DNA of 64,000 bases from contig OZ245773.1 of assembly GCA_965227645.1 (NCBI GenBank), forward strand, positions 1,922,001-1,986,000, given 5' to 3'. Positions within the stretch are counted from its first letter, which is position 1. The number at the start of each line of letters is the position of its first letter. This DNA is from Flavimaribacter sp024343425 (GTDB lineage: Bacteria; Pseudomonadota; Alphaproteobacteria; Rhizobiales; Rhizobiaceae). Made by a program: the position numbers and the translations under genes. Below, one piece after another: positions 17,421 to 26,504 of the stretch. The notes beneath the pieces were generated by a model. It worked only from the letters and a program-made list of their open reading frames with translations. It was not told the origin of the DNA and did not search any database.

Positions 17421-18530
17421 CTATCCGAGCTCTCTGATCGCCTTGCCCAGGGTGGCCGCTGCGGCGGCCACGTCATGGCGCTCCCGCACATAGGCGGCTC
17501 CTGCATTGCCCAACGAACGCCGGAGAGACGGATCAGCCAGAAGAAGGCGAAGCGCCGCCGCCATGTCATGGTTGTCCTTTGCAAGCAAACCGGTCTTTCC
17601 ATCGTCGACCACGGCGGGAACGCCGGCGTTGTCAAGCGCGACGACAGGCGCGCCTCGCGACTGGGCTTCGAGATAAACCATTCCGATGGGCTCGCGAATG
17701 CCAGGCCACACAAAGACATCGGAGCGGTCCATCAAGTCGAACATCATTCGATGTTCAACATTCCCGAGCAGCTTCAGCCGCTCCGGCGCAATGAAGGAAA
17801 GCAGCTCCGCCACCGTGTCCCGCTCGGGACCGTCTCCGGCGACAACCAGGTTCCAGTTGTCATGGCCGATCTCCAACAGGGACGCGGCGAGGGATTCATA
17901 GCAAAGGAGCTTCTTGCCGGGCCGCATCATGCCGGCGGTCATCAGCACCGGTTCGCCGTTTTCGAACAGGGGCGAGGATTGTGGCGCCTTGTCTGGTTGG
18001 GCCGACAGGTCGAGAAACGGCGCCAGTCGCTTCGCAGACCGCATATCCGGCATAAAACTTTCCAGATAGGCCCAGTCGCTGTCCTTCAGTACGAAATTGA
18101 TCGCGGCGGCCTTGACCGCTTCCTTTGTCGCCTGTCTGCCTTTTTCCCAATCCGCGTCGCTGTCTTGCGCAGTACGTGCGGCTTCCGCAGTCGCATAGGG
18201 AACGCCGAATTCGCGTGAAAAATACGGTCCCAGCCAGTCGGGCGATTTGCAGTAGGGGTGATAGGTGATCCAGAGGTCCGGGCGCAGATGCGGGTCTTGT
18301 ATCCAGCTTTCCTGAATACGCGCCTTTTCGGCCTCCACCTCGTTGTAGCGTCGGGCGTAAAGATCGGGATCAACGCGCTTCTGATAGCTCTTGACCTCGG
18401 ATGCGAGCATCACGTCAAAGCCGGCCTTCGCAAGGGCGCGCATGAGCAGGCGCGCGATTTCCCGGTCTCCGGACGGATGCGGATCATTTGGAGATTTCAG
18501 CGGCGCGTAAAAAGCGATCCTTTTGATCAT
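17421..18530 (-). CDS. Glycosyltransferase, GT4-like
   Basis: 369 residues with a GT-B fold pattern. The C-terminal donor-binding half contains PVLMTAGMMRPGKKL, NLVVAGDGPERDTV and the EX7E-type motif REPIGMVYLEAQSRGAPVVA, typical of retaining GT4 enzymes. The N-terminal acceptor half is less usual, with no clear GGxA motif. It is the fourth and last gene of a minus-strand string of glycosyltransferases and overlaps the one before it by 4 bases. The sugar and acceptor cannot be inferred. Confidence 0.85.
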   Translation of the reverse strand: MIKRIAFYAPLKSPNDPHPSGDREIARLLMRALAKAGFDVMLASEVKSYQKRVDPDLYARRYNEVEAEKARIQESWIQDPHLRPDLWITYHPYCKSPDWLGPYFSREFGVPYATAEAARTAQDSDADWEKGRQATKEAVKAAAINFVLKDSDWAYLESFMPDMRSAKRLAPFLDLSAQPDKAPQSSPLFENGEPVLMTAGMMRPGKKLLCYESLAASLLEIGHDNWNLVVAGDGPERDTVAELLSFIAPERLKLLGNVEHRMMFDLMDRSDVFVWPGIREPIGMVYLEAQSRGAPVVALDNAGVPAVVDDGKTGLLAKDNHDMAAALRLLLADPSLRRSLGNAGAAYVRERHDVAAAAATLGKAIRELG

Positions 18531-19696
18531 AGGTTACTGCTCCCTGCAATCAGCCGGCTCAGTGTTTCGGCGGTTCTGGCTGCGCCGTCGGTCTCGATCG
18601 AACGCCAGTCGGGAGCCGGCTTCGCCATTACACTGCGGATCGCCTCCGCCAGCATTGCGGACGTCTTTTCCTCATGCCCTATCATTTCGACAAGACCGCG
18701 TTGTGACAGCAGTTCCGCTCTGCGCAGCTGTTCGGTCTCCTTGTCATTCCATTGCGGCGCTATCACTGCGCGGCATCCTGCGGCCATCAAGTCGGCGACC
18801 GTGTTGTACCCGGCAAGGGATATCGACAGCTCAGCCTCCGACAGAACGGCGGGAAGATCCGGCAGGAAGGTGCGCAGCGTGACGTTTCCGCCCGTCGCCA
18901 GTTCGCCGAGGGCGTCGAATTCTTCCTGAGCCATATAAGGGCCCGTGCAGACGCACCATCGAGCGTCCTTGAGCTCCGTGTTCTTGCGGGCAAGAAGCGC
19001 GGCGCGAATTAGTTCACGGCCCAGCATGCCGCCGCCGGCCGTCACCACAACATCGAAACGCATCTGCGGTTCGCTGTCCGGATTGATGCGTGGCGTGACA
19101 ATGCCTGTGTAATGCAGCTTTTTGCGAATTGCATCGACGTAGGGAAAGGTGGCTTCGAGAGGCGTCAGGCGCGCGTCGCCATGGACGAGAACGCCGTCGA
19201 AGAATTGCTCGATGATATCCACCGTCTGCAAATCCTTTGAAGGCTTGTTGCCCTCCTGCAATATGTCGCGGATCGAAGCGAGGATGATCGGTCGTTTTGC
19301 AAGCGCGGATGCCGCTACGAGAAACGGCAGTAGTTCGAAATGCATCTGTCGGCGGCCGAAGGGAAAAGCTTCGGTGATGATCACATCAGGTCCTGTGTTC
19401 CGGAGAAGTTGGAGCAGGGCGTCGCGACGCATGTCCTTGTACGCGTCGTCCGCCGGGCGTCCATCCGCGCCGAGCAGCCGCGTATCATCCGCTGCAGCCC
19501 AGCGCAGCGAGGGCAGGTAGTGGATGTCGGCGCCGCAGGAATCGATATTCGGCAGTTTTTCACCGCCGTGGGCGACGGTGACCTCAAATCCTGTCTCGAC
19601 CAGTCTTTCGACAATGCGCATGGTTCTGAAGACGTGACCGACGCCCAGAAGGTGCTGAACGTAGAATAGGACCCTATGCGTCGACCGGGACGGCAT
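18527..19696 (-). CDS. Glycosyltransferase of the MurG-like GT28/COG4671 group
   Basis: 389 residues. The N-terminal motif VLFYVQHLLGVGHVFRTMRI resembles the acceptor-side motif of MurG-like and COG4671 predicted glycosyltransferases. The C-terminal half has VVTAGGGMLGRELI and the nucleotide-sugar site ELSISLAGYNTVADLMAAG, comparable to the GGxNT region of GT28. It overlaps its neighbours by 4 bases (downstream) and 23 bases (upstream). It is probably cytoplasmic or loosely membrane-bound; no signal peptide is seen. Confidence 0.83.
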   Translation of the reverse strand: MPSRSTHRVLFYVQHLLGVGHVFRTMRIVERLVETGFEVTVAHGGEKLPNIDSCGADIHYLPSLRWAAADDTRLLGADGRPADDAYKDMRRDALLQLLRNTGPDVIITEAFPFGRRQMHFELLPFLVAASALAKRPIILASIRDILQEGNKPSKDLQTVDIIEQFFDGVLVHGDARLTPLEATFPYVDAIRKKLHYTGIVTPRINPDSEPQMRFDVVVTAGGGMLGRELIRAALLARKNTELKDARWCVCTGPYMAQEEFDALGELATGGNVTLRTFLPDLPAVLSEAELSISLAGYNTVADLMAAGCRAVIAPQWNDKETEQLRRAELLSQRGLVEMIGHEEKTSAMLAEAIRSVMAKPAPDWRSIETDGAARTAETLSRLIAGSSNL

Positions 19697-20942
19697 GTCG
19701 GTGCATTTGCGGTTGGACGCCGCTTTCCTCGAAGAGCGTCACGAGATCGTCCATTGTGGCCAAATGATCAAAGCGCGTCCTTACCTTGCGTTCGCCCCTT
19801 TGCGCCATTTCATCGCGAAGCCTTGGATTTGAAATCAATTCCGCCATGGCGTCGCGGAGACGCGCGACATCGTCCGGTGGCGTCAGCAGCCCGTTGACGC
19901 CGTCTTCCACGAGTTCGACGATTCCCGACACCGGCGTGGAAACGCATGCAAGCCCCTGGCTCTGCGCCTCGATCAGCACATTGGGCAGCCCGTCGCGGTC
20001 CCCGTCGGCGGCGATCCTGCTCGGCAGCACGAAGAGATCGCTTTCACGGCAGGTTTCCAGAACGAATTCCTGCGGTTTCGCGCCAAGCATTTCGGCGCGG
20101 TCTCCAAGGCCGAGTTCTCTGATCTGCTGGGCCAGCTTGTCCTTCAACACGCCGCCGCCGATATGAGTCCAGCGCCAGTTGAGGTCCTCTGGCAATTGCG
20201 CAAGCGCAGCGATCAGGGTGTCCAGCCCTTTCTTCTCGACGGCTCTGCCGACTGTCAGGATGCGAACGGGGTCGTCGCCGGTTCCGTTCCGCGTGGACGC
20301 TGGTCGCTCGAAATGGGGAAAGCGGGCAAGATCGAGCCCGTGATACACGAGGTGCACGCGGCCGGGATCGTTCGCCAGCGATTGCAGATGCCTGTGTCCA
20401 ACAGACGTGCAGGTGACACACCAGCTCATGTCCGCAAGTTTTTCGCTCAACTCCCAATCCGGCGATGTCCAGATGTCCTTGGCGTGGGCCGAGCAGCTCC
20501 AGTCAAGCCCGACCATCGTCCTGCAATAGCGCGCTACGGAACACGGCGTATGAATAAAATGCGCATATATCCATGCAGTGCCCGTCGGCAGTTCGCGCGC
20601 CATGACGAGCGCTTGTCCAAACCGCCGCACGCGATTGCGCGTTGGGTCGCGCGCCAGATCCTTCAAAAACAAACGGAACGCCTGCGAGAATCCTGGTCGC
20701 CGCAAACTGCTTGCCAATCCCTTCAAGACGCGCACGGGCTCCTCGTGCAGATATTCAGGAAGATAATTGACCGGAGCCTTGATTTCCGAATGGATCGGGT
20801 GGCGCGCCTTGTCAGTCGGATGCCGAAGGGAAATCAGGTTGAGGCGAAAACCTGCGCGTTCAAGCGACAGCAGTTCCTGGGCAATGAAGGATTCGGAGAG
20901 GCGTGGATAGCCTTTCAGAACCACCGCGATGGTTTGCATCAT
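19674..20942 (-). CDS. Glycosyltransferase, GT4 family (WcaL-like)
   Basis: 422 residues. The start AVVLKGYPRLSESFIAQELL is the standard opening of exopolysaccharide GT4 enzymes of the WcaL/ExoL type (P-x-SE-F). The C-terminal part has ILTVGRAVEKKGLDTLIAAL, the site stretch DGDRDGLPNVLIEAQSQGL with the EX7E residues, and the GIVELVEDGVNGLL loop. It probably adds one sugar to a lipid-linked polysaccharide intermediate. It overlaps the upstream GT by 4 bases. Confidence 0.88.
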   Translation of the reverse strand: MMQTIAVVLKGYPRLSESFIAQELLSLERAGFRLNLISLRHPTDKARHPIHSEIKAPVNYLPEYLHEEPVRVLKGLASSLRRPGFSQAFRLFLKDLARDPTRNRVRRFGQALVMARELPTGTAWIYAHFIHTPCSVARYCRTMVGLDWSCSAHAKDIWTSPDWELSEKLADMSWCVTCTSVGHRHLQSLANDPGRVHLVYHGLDLARFPHFERPASTRNGTGDDPVRILTVGRAVEKKGLDTLIAALAQLPEDLNWRWTHIGGGVLKDKLAQQIRELGLGDRAEMLGAKPQEFVLETCRESDLFVLPSRIAADGDRDGLPNVLIEAQSQGLACVSTPVSGIVELVEDGVNGLLTPPDDVARLRDAMAELISNPRLRDEMAQRGERKVRTRFDHLATMDDLVTLFEESGVQPQMHRHAVPVDA

Positions 20943-22144
20943 CTCTCGGCCCTGGCGAGTTGGACGGATTGCTCCCCGCGGTCCTGCAGGATCGTTTCGA
21001 CGGCGTCGCCGATGCGTTCGAGGCCATGGGCGTCAATGTCGGCGCCAATCGGTTCGTCGTCGGCGATGAGCGCACGGATGGCGGCGGCAAAATCAAGCGG
21101 CCGCGAGGCGACAGCCTCCGGCGCCATGCGGCACCAGCCGAGTTCCGCCGCCCGGCTCGCCCGGATATATTGCTCAAGACGCGGCGTCTGGCGCGGCACG
21201 AACAGCGCCTTCTTGTTGCGCGACACAACCTCGCAGAACGTGTTGTAGCCGCACATGCCGACAACCGCAGAAGCCCGGCGGATCAGGCCTTCAGGCTCCG
21301 AATCAAAATCGATCACATGCATCCGGCCCGTGCGCTGCGCCCGCGCGCGGATCGCATGCGCCTCCTGCGGGTCCGCATAAGGCCCCAGAAGCAGCACCGC
21401 GGGCATCGTGATGTCCGCGTCCTGCTCGTAGGCGTCGACCACCGCATTCATCACGAAGTCGCCGTCGCCGCCGCCGCCAGCCGTCACCAGCAGATACTTC
21501 CCGGGCAGTTCGGCGGGAATCACAGGCGCGCCCGCCTGTCCGAGCGAGCGGTACAGAAAGCCGGTGAAGCTGCAGCTCGACAGAACGCTTGCCGGAAGGC
21601 CCATGTCGCGCAAGGGGTGGTGGAAGCTCTCCGTGCCGTAGATCCAGATATGGTCGTACAGCCCCTCGATGCGCTCGTAGATGCCCTTGCGCTCCCATTC
21701 CGAGCGCAGCAGCGCCCTATCGTCCAGCACGTCGCGCAGGCCAAGCACCAGGGTTGCGCCGCAGGTCTTCAGATAGCCGAGCGCGGGCATCAGTTCGCCG
21801 CTCAGGCCAAGCGGCTCCTTGTCGGTGATGAAGATGTCGGCCGGGCGGCGCTTCAGCGCCTCCATGATGGCGTGGCTGCGCGCCTCGATCACCTGTTCGT
21901 AGGTAAGCTGCGGGTCGGCCGGGCGGTAGCTGCCGTCCGGCTGCTTCTCGATCTGCGGGATCGGCGCGAAGTGAATGCGGTCATGGGCCGGAAACCGCGA
22001 CGACAGGTCCGATCCGGTGATGATCGTCGCATGCGCGTCGCAAAACCGCTCGACCAGCGTCATGGCGATCTTGCGGCTGCGCCGCAGATGCCCGAGCCCA
22101 AACGTGTCATGGCTGTAAAGTACAATGTGGGGGGCGTCGTTCAC
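20939..22144 (-). CDS. Glycosyltransferase of the MurG-like GT28/COG4671 group
   Basis: 401 residues, related to the third GT of the cluster. It opens with IVLYSHDTFGLGHLRRSRKI, the COG4671 acceptor-side motif, and has LLVTAGGGGDGDFVMNAVV plus VVGMCGYNTFCEVVSRNKKA for the nucleotide-sugar site. Its DNA is visibly richer in G+C at third positions than the following genes. It is the first gene of the four-gene string, transcribed away from the FkbM methyltransferase. Confidence 0.85.
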   Translation of the reverse strand: MNDAPHIVLYSHDTFGLGHLRRSRKIAMTLVERFCDAHATIITGSDLSSRFPAHDRIHFAPIPQIEKQPDGSYRPADPQLTYEQVIEARSHAIMEALKRRPADIFITDKEPLGLSGELMPALGYLKTCGATLVLGLRDVLDDRALLRSEWERKGIYERIEGLYDHIWIYGTESFHHPLRDMGLPASVLSSCSFTGFLYRSLGQAGAPVIPAELPGKYLLVTAGGGGDGDFVMNAVVDAYEQDADITMPAVLLLGPYADPQEAHAIRARAQRTGRMHVIDFDSEPEGLIRRASAVVGMCGYNTFCEVVSRNKKALFVPRQTPRLEQYIRASRAAELGWCRMAPEAVASRPLDFAAAIRALIADDEPIGADIDAHGLERIGDAVETILQDRGEQSVQLARAER

Positions 22145-22501
22145 AAAGGCCTACCTGTCACAACAATTGTCATTCTGGACCGGAAATCAATGTTGACGTC
22201 GCCACGCCGACCAATGATCACACATGATGCCTCTGTTCAATCCCGCCCCTGTTGCTTGTTGATAAACCATTCCGCGGTTGTCGGCAAACGTGCAGGCAAG
22301 GAATCGGATGATTGAAAAATGCCTGAGCTCGATGAAATCTGTATGTCCGGTGAAACTGCGAAATCCAAGCGAAAGAGCCAATGAATTCTCTGGTCAACAG
22401 GCTGATTTGACTTCATAGTATCGCCGGATGATTTCGATCACTTATAAATTTCCCTGCTAATCCAATGGCGCGCGGCTTTGGCGAATTCTGACACTGTTAA
22501 A
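22145..22501. other. Intergenic region between divergent glycosyltransferase and methyltransferase genes
   Basis: 357 bases that should hold both divergent promoters. The part near 22400-22470 is richer in A+T than the surroundings. I see no convincing gene, long inverted repeat or known RNA motif. Confidence 0.5.
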
Positions 22502-23350
22502 ATGCGACAAGGCTTGGACACCGTTTCGGATTTCGGAGACCGGAAGCCGGGCTTGCTGCCGACCATGATATGGCGGATCGCCACCCACAAAATGATCGGG
22601 CAGCAACAGCGCAAGGTTATCCGCAAGCGGTTCGCACGTCGATTCCAGGGGCCTTTCGACGTCGAGGCGGAAGGCGTGCGCATGCGCGCCTATCCGTTCG
22701 AGAACTATTGCGACCGCACGGTTGTCGGCAGAAGAGTCCTTCCGGAAATTCCCGAGCGCCGCCTGATCGCGTCGATGATCAAGCCGGGCATGGTCTTCGT
22801 CGATATCGGCGCGAATGTCGGCTCCTACAGCATGTTTGTCGCAAAGGCCTGCGGCGACCATGCGCGAATCCTTGCGTTCGAGCCGCACCCGCGCACCTTC
22901 TCCAAACTGGTGTTCAATCTCGAAGCGAACGGTTTTCGCAGTGTTGAAGCGATCAATCGCGGGACCGGTCCGAAATCGCAGAGGCTGAAGCTGTATTCAA
23001 GCGGCGGAACCAATATCGGGACCGCGTCCCTGCACTCGGACGCGATCGTCGCGCGCGACCATGTGGAGATCAAGATCACGCCGCTTTCCGAAGCACTCGT
23101 CCTTCGCAACATCGATCGGGTGGACCTGCTGAAAATCGACGTCGAGGGTTATGAGGATCAGGCGCTCCTGCCGCTGATGGTTCCCGAGCACAAATCCCTG
23201 TGGCCGAAAGCCATTCTGATCGAAACGGTGCTGCGCCGCCTCTGGAAAACCGACTGCGTCGAGCATCTTGAATCCCTCGGCTACAGGATCGCCGGCGCCA
23301 CCTCGGAAAACACCCTGCTGACCTTGTCAGCCGATGACCGAGAAGCTTGA
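22502..23350 (+). CDS. FkbM-family SAM-dependent methyltransferase
   Basis: 282 residues. The SAM-binding motif VFVDIGANVGSYSMFVAKA (about residues 98-116), then ILAFEPHPRTFSKL and, late, VDLLKIDVEGYEDQALL are the hallmarks of FkbM O-methyltransferases. Near a glycosyltransferase cluster, members of this family often methylate sugars of surface polysaccharides; that link is inference. ATG at 22502 is chosen; a TTG at 22478 would add eight residues. The 3' end overlaps the convergent oxidase gene by 24 bases. Confidence 0.88.
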   Translation: MRQGLDTVSDFGDRKPGLLPTMIWRIATHKMIGQQQRKVIRKRFARRFQGPFDVEAEGVRMRAYPFENYCDRTVVGRRVLPEIPERRLIASMIKPGMVFVDIGANVGSYSMFVAKACGDHARILAFEPHPRTFSKLVFNLEANGFRSVEAINRGTGPKSQRLKLYSSGGTNIGTASLHSDAIVARDHVEIKITPLSEALVLRNIDRVDLLKIDVEGYEDQALLPLMVPEHKSLWPKAILIETVLRRLWKTDCVEHLESLGYRIAGATSENTLLTLSADDREA

Positions 23351-24637
23351 ATCCTGATTGATTTCCCGGTTGCGCGAAAACGCGCCGATTGAAATGTCCG
23401 CGTCGAGATAATCAAGGTGAAACTGAACCGGATCGTTGTCGTGATCCTGGCCGCGTTCGCAGGCTTCGACGAGTTCGGCCATCATCTTGCCAGCGACCGG
23501 CGCGTTCTTGAACTGGTTTCCACTTGTGCCGATTGCCATGTAATAGCCTTTCAGATCGCTCTTGTCGTAGATCGGCATCCAGTCTTCGGTCACGTCGTAA
23601 AGGGCCACAACGCCCTTGGCCGCGCCGGGCAACTTCAGTGACGGAATACGCTGCGCCAGGCGCATGACCATTACGTTCCACTGCTCCGAGAAGTTCGTGT
23701 TGTAGTCGTCCGGATCGTCAACCCATTCCTTCTCGTCGCAGGCCGGATCTTCTGATCCGATCAGGATGTTGTTGCCCGTCTCGGGACGGCAATAGGTCGC
23801 GATATCGCTATCGGAATAGACGAAGCCGTCTTTCTCGAAATCAACCCCGTCGGGCGAGGGAACATGGGCGACCTCATGGCGCAACGCCCTCGTGCTCATC
23901 TTCATGCCCTCGGCCACTCCGGCCAGCGCATTGATCCTGGACGAGTGCGGTCCGGCGACGTTGATGACGACCGGCGCGGTAATCGTCGCCCCGTCATTCA
24001 GCACAACGCCGCCGACGCGGCCGTCTTTTGTGATAATCTCGCATACTTCGCGGTTGAACAGGAATTTCGCGCCCAGCGCTTCGGCCGCTCGCTGCGCATT
24101 GTGAGCGGCCAGTTTCGGGTCGTTGACGTAGCCGCCGCGCGGAAAGAACACCGCGCCGTTGACCGCTTCACCGGTCGGCGCGCCGAACCCTTCGTCGTCC
24201 GGCCGTTTCGCCGGCTCGAAGCGATGCACGTCTGCGTCCGGCAGGCGCGACGGGATTTCCTGCGCGCTCAGATCCTCGTACGGGCAGCCGATCCGATCCA
24301 TCATCTCGCACACCCGCGCAAGATTATGGTTGTGATCGGTCTTTATGACGAGGCAGCCCGTGTCGTGATAGCGGATCAGGCCCTGTTCGTCGCTTGCGCC
24401 AACGTAATCCGACCAGTTTTTCCAGTAGTGCCAGCCCTCATAGGCCAACGCACAGGATTCGAAGGTCGAATAGTAGGTGCGAATGATCGCGCAGGAGCCG
24501 GAGGTGGACCCGTATCCGGCCTCGGGCAACTTGTCTATCGACAGGGTGCGGCGACCTTTGCGCGCAAGCTCAAGCGCAACGCAGGAGCCGATCACGCCCG
24601 CGCCGATAATGATGGCGTCATAGGATTCGCTGACCAT
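23327..24637 (-). CDS. FAD-dependent oxidoreductase, DAO family (sarcosine/dimethylglycine oxidase-like)
   Basis: 436 residues. The N-terminal dinucleotide motif DAIIIGAGVIGSCVALELAR is followed by the DAO-type GYGSTSGSCAIIRTYYST. Late in the protein GYYMAIGTSGNQFKNAPVAG is the second FAD contact. The STSGSCAIIR segment resembles the site of covalent or close flavin contact in sarcosine oxidase beta-type enzymes. It would oxidise an N-methyl or D-amino compound. A binding protein of PhnD type and a desaturase lie upstream on the same strand, separated by about 50 bases, with no obvious functional link. Confidence 0.88.
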   Translation of the reverse strand: MVSESYDAIIIGAGVIGSCVALELARKGRRTLSIDKLPEAGYGSTSGSCAIIRTYYSTFESCALAYEGWHYWKNWSDYVGASDEQGLIRYHDTGCLVIKTDHNHNLARVCEMMDRIGCPYEDLSAQEIPSRLPDADVHRFEPAKRPDDEGFGAPTGEAVNGAVFFPRGGYVNDPKLAAHNAQRAAEALGAKFLFNREVCEIITKDGRVGGVVLNDGATITAPVVINVAGPHSSRINALAGVAEGMKMSTRALRHEVAHVPSPDGVDFEKDGFVYSDSDIATYCRPETGNNILIGSEDPACDEKEWVDDPDDYNTNFSEQWNVMVMRLAQRIPSLKLPGAAKGVVALYDVTEDWMPIYDKSDLKGYYMAIGTSGNQFKNAPVAGKMMAELVEACERGQDHDNDPVQFHLDYLDADISIGAFSRNREINQDSSFSVIG

Positions 24638-24690
24638 GAAATCATCCTTTCAGTGACTGATCCGGTCCTACACGGCGACCGAAAACGGCG

Positions 24691-25491
24691 TCAAGCGGTC
24701 GTAAGCTGAGAAAGCGGCTGAGCCCTGTAGCGGCTCTCAATCACCGCATAATCCTTTGGCCGCATCGGCGAAAAGCCCGTCAGCAGAAGGTCGTTCCGGG
24801 TCTCTTCATCCAGTCCGGCCATGGCTTCCACCACGGCGTTGTGGATCCGGTCCGCTGATAAACGCCGGTCCCGTGCGCAAATGTACGGCAGTCCGGGTGT
24901 GGGATCGGTTTTCTCTATGACTTTCACCGTCCGCGCCGCAGGCTCATGACGCTGCGCCAGACGCCAGCTTACGGCGTCAATGCTCGCGACATCGGCCTTG
25001 CCGTCCGCAACGCTGCGGATTGAGGCGCGATGCGAGCCGGTGCAGACCTGTTCAGCGACGGTTTCTGCGCCGCGCCCGTGTTTCCGCAAGGTATGGCCAA
25101 AGGCCGAAAAGCCGGATTGCGAGATGGCGTTGTTGTACGCGAAGCGGAAATTGGCGAGGTCATCAAACCCGGTCGCAGGGCAGTCCGCGTGAACGACGAT
25201 CACGCTATAATAGCTGCCTGCGCCGCAGGCGATATCGTAGGCTGGCGCGCCAAGCAATTGCACCTTGTCCTTCAGGCCAAGCACGTAGGGCAGTCCGCAG
25301 GTCTGAGCGAGCACGAGGCCAGGCGCGTTCCAGATTTCCGTTTCGCTCAGGGTTCTCTCAAGCCGTTCCGGCGCGGCAACGCCGTATTCCGCCAGATTGA
25401 ACCGGATGGCGCGCCAGAAACGATCGTTTGAACTTTGCAGTTCCGGCCAGTCATACATGGGCAGGGCGGCGATCGGGTCGCCGCCGCTCAT
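24691..25491 (-). CDS. PhnD-like phosphate/phosphonate-type substrate-binding protein, no transporter partners
   Basis: 266 residues of the PhnD-like periplasmic binding fold: AALPMYDWPEL at the start, AYDIACGAGSYYSVIVVH, the FRFAYNNAISQSGF segment and ADVASIDAVSWRLAQRH. No signal peptide is visible from the ATG at 25491, which overlaps the desaturase stop (ATGA), so export is doubtful. No ATPase or permease gene is adjacent. It could be a cytoplasmic ligand sensor or a stranded binding protein. The open frame extends far into the desaturase but that part is a shadow. Confidence 0.8.
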   Translation of the reverse strand: MSGGDPIAALPMYDWPELQSSNDRFWRAIRFNLAEYGVAAPERLERTLSETEIWNAPGLVLAQTCGLPYVLGLKDKVQLLGAPAYDIACGAGSYYSVIVVHADCPATGFDDLANFRFAYNNAISQSGFSAFGHTLRKHGRGAETVAEQVCTGSHRASIRSVADGKADVASIDAVSWRLAQRHEPAARTVKVIEKTDPTPGLPYICARDRRLSADRIHNAVVEAMAGLDEETRNDLLLTGFSPMRPKDYAVIESRYRAQPLSQLTTA

Positions 25492-26414
25492 TGGTCGCTT
25501 CCGCCTGCCAGCGGATAGGGCACCGGCTCCTTTCGCCGAAACGCGAACGTCCGGATGATCTCCATGTAGTTGCGATAGCTGTAGCCGCGATTGAGTTTCA
25601 GGAACCGGTCGCGATGCCGCGCATAGAGCGACGGCAACTGGTGCCAGGCCACGGACGGGTAGGCGTGATGCACGGCGTGCAGGTTGTTGTTCAGGAACAG
25701 CAGGCTCAGCGGACCGCGGTCTTCGATGATGACCGAGCGCCCAAGATGGCTCTCTTCGGCCTGGTGTTCGAGATAGGTCCGGATCATCAGGATGGACATG
25801 CCAAAATAGGCGGAGACGAAATAGAGCCACAGCGGCATGTCGGAAATCAAATTCACCGCGGCGAGCAGGAGCACCACCAGCGGCAAATGCACAACCCAGG
25901 CGAATATGACATCGCGGTTGTTTTGAAAGATGGCCCGACCGTCAGATATCGCAAGACGGATAAGCGAAATTATCGGACCGATCAGCATCCGCCCCGCGAG
26001 CGTGTTGTTGAACTCGAAAAACGTCTTCACGAAGCGCGGCAGCTTGCTCCAAAAATCCTGCGCGAGATACCAGCTTTCCGGATCGTCATAGGGATCGCAG
26101 ATATTGGCGTTCTGATGGTGGTCGAGATGGGAGTCCTTGAAACGGAAATACGGGACATACAGTCCAATCGGTAGAACAACGACGGCGTCATTGGCTGCCG
26201 AATCACGAAAAGGATGGCCGTGGATGCATTCGTGCTGCAGCGAAGAGTGCAGCGTGATGACCGGACAAAGCAAAAGCGCCGCCACAATCCACGGCAGTCC
26301 GAAAGGGTTTATGAGAAAAAATAACCATGCGGCGTAGCAAATCGTCAGAAGGCCGAGGGTGCGCCACTCGGATCGGTCTTTGAGAATCACCAGAATTCGT
26401 CCCCTTGTTTGCAT
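25488..26414 (-). CDS. Fatty acid desaturase
   Basis: Di-iron membrane enzyme that introduces a double bond into an acyl chain; 308 residues from the ATG at 26414. The three histidine boxes are present: HECIHGHPF, HLDHHQN and HAVHHAYP, with membrane segments near LLTICYAAWLFFLINPFG and LVVLLLAAVNLI. Longer in-frame starts up to 26486 exist but add residues unlike the family. It is divergent from an XRE regulator and coupled to the PhnD-like gene. Confidence 0.9.
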   Translation of the reverse strand: MQTRGRILVILKDRSEWRTLGLLTICYAAWLFFLINPFGLPWIVAALLLCPVITLHSSLQHECIHGHPFRDSAANDAVVVLPIGLYVPYFRFKDSHLDHHQNANICDPYDDPESWYLAQDFWSKLPRFVKTFFEFNNTLAGRMLIGPIISLIRLAISDGRAIFQNNRDVIFAWVVHLPLVVLLLAAVNLISDMPLWLYFVSAYFGMSILMIRTYLEHQAEESHLGRSVIIEDRGPLSLLFLNNNLHAVHHAYPSVAWHQLPSLYARHRDRFLKLNRGYSYRNYMEIIRTFAFRRKEPVPYPLAGGSDQ

Positions 26415-26474
26415 TGCACGATGCGCCTGCAAGCAAGAATGGACAATGTGAGAATGGGAGCATAATAATGTTTG

Positions 26475-26503
26475 TATGTAGAGCAATGTAGTAGATATAC
26501 ATA
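26475..26503. promoter_or_regulatory. A+T-rich promoter/operator region with TATGTA/TACATA inverted repeat
   Basis: TATGTA at 26475 and TACATA at 26498 are perfect 6-base arms 17 bases apart, in an A+T-rich stretch between the divergent desaturase and XRE genes. The XRE protein is a plausible binder. Evidence is symmetry and position only. Confidence 0.3.
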
Positions 26504-26504
26504 A

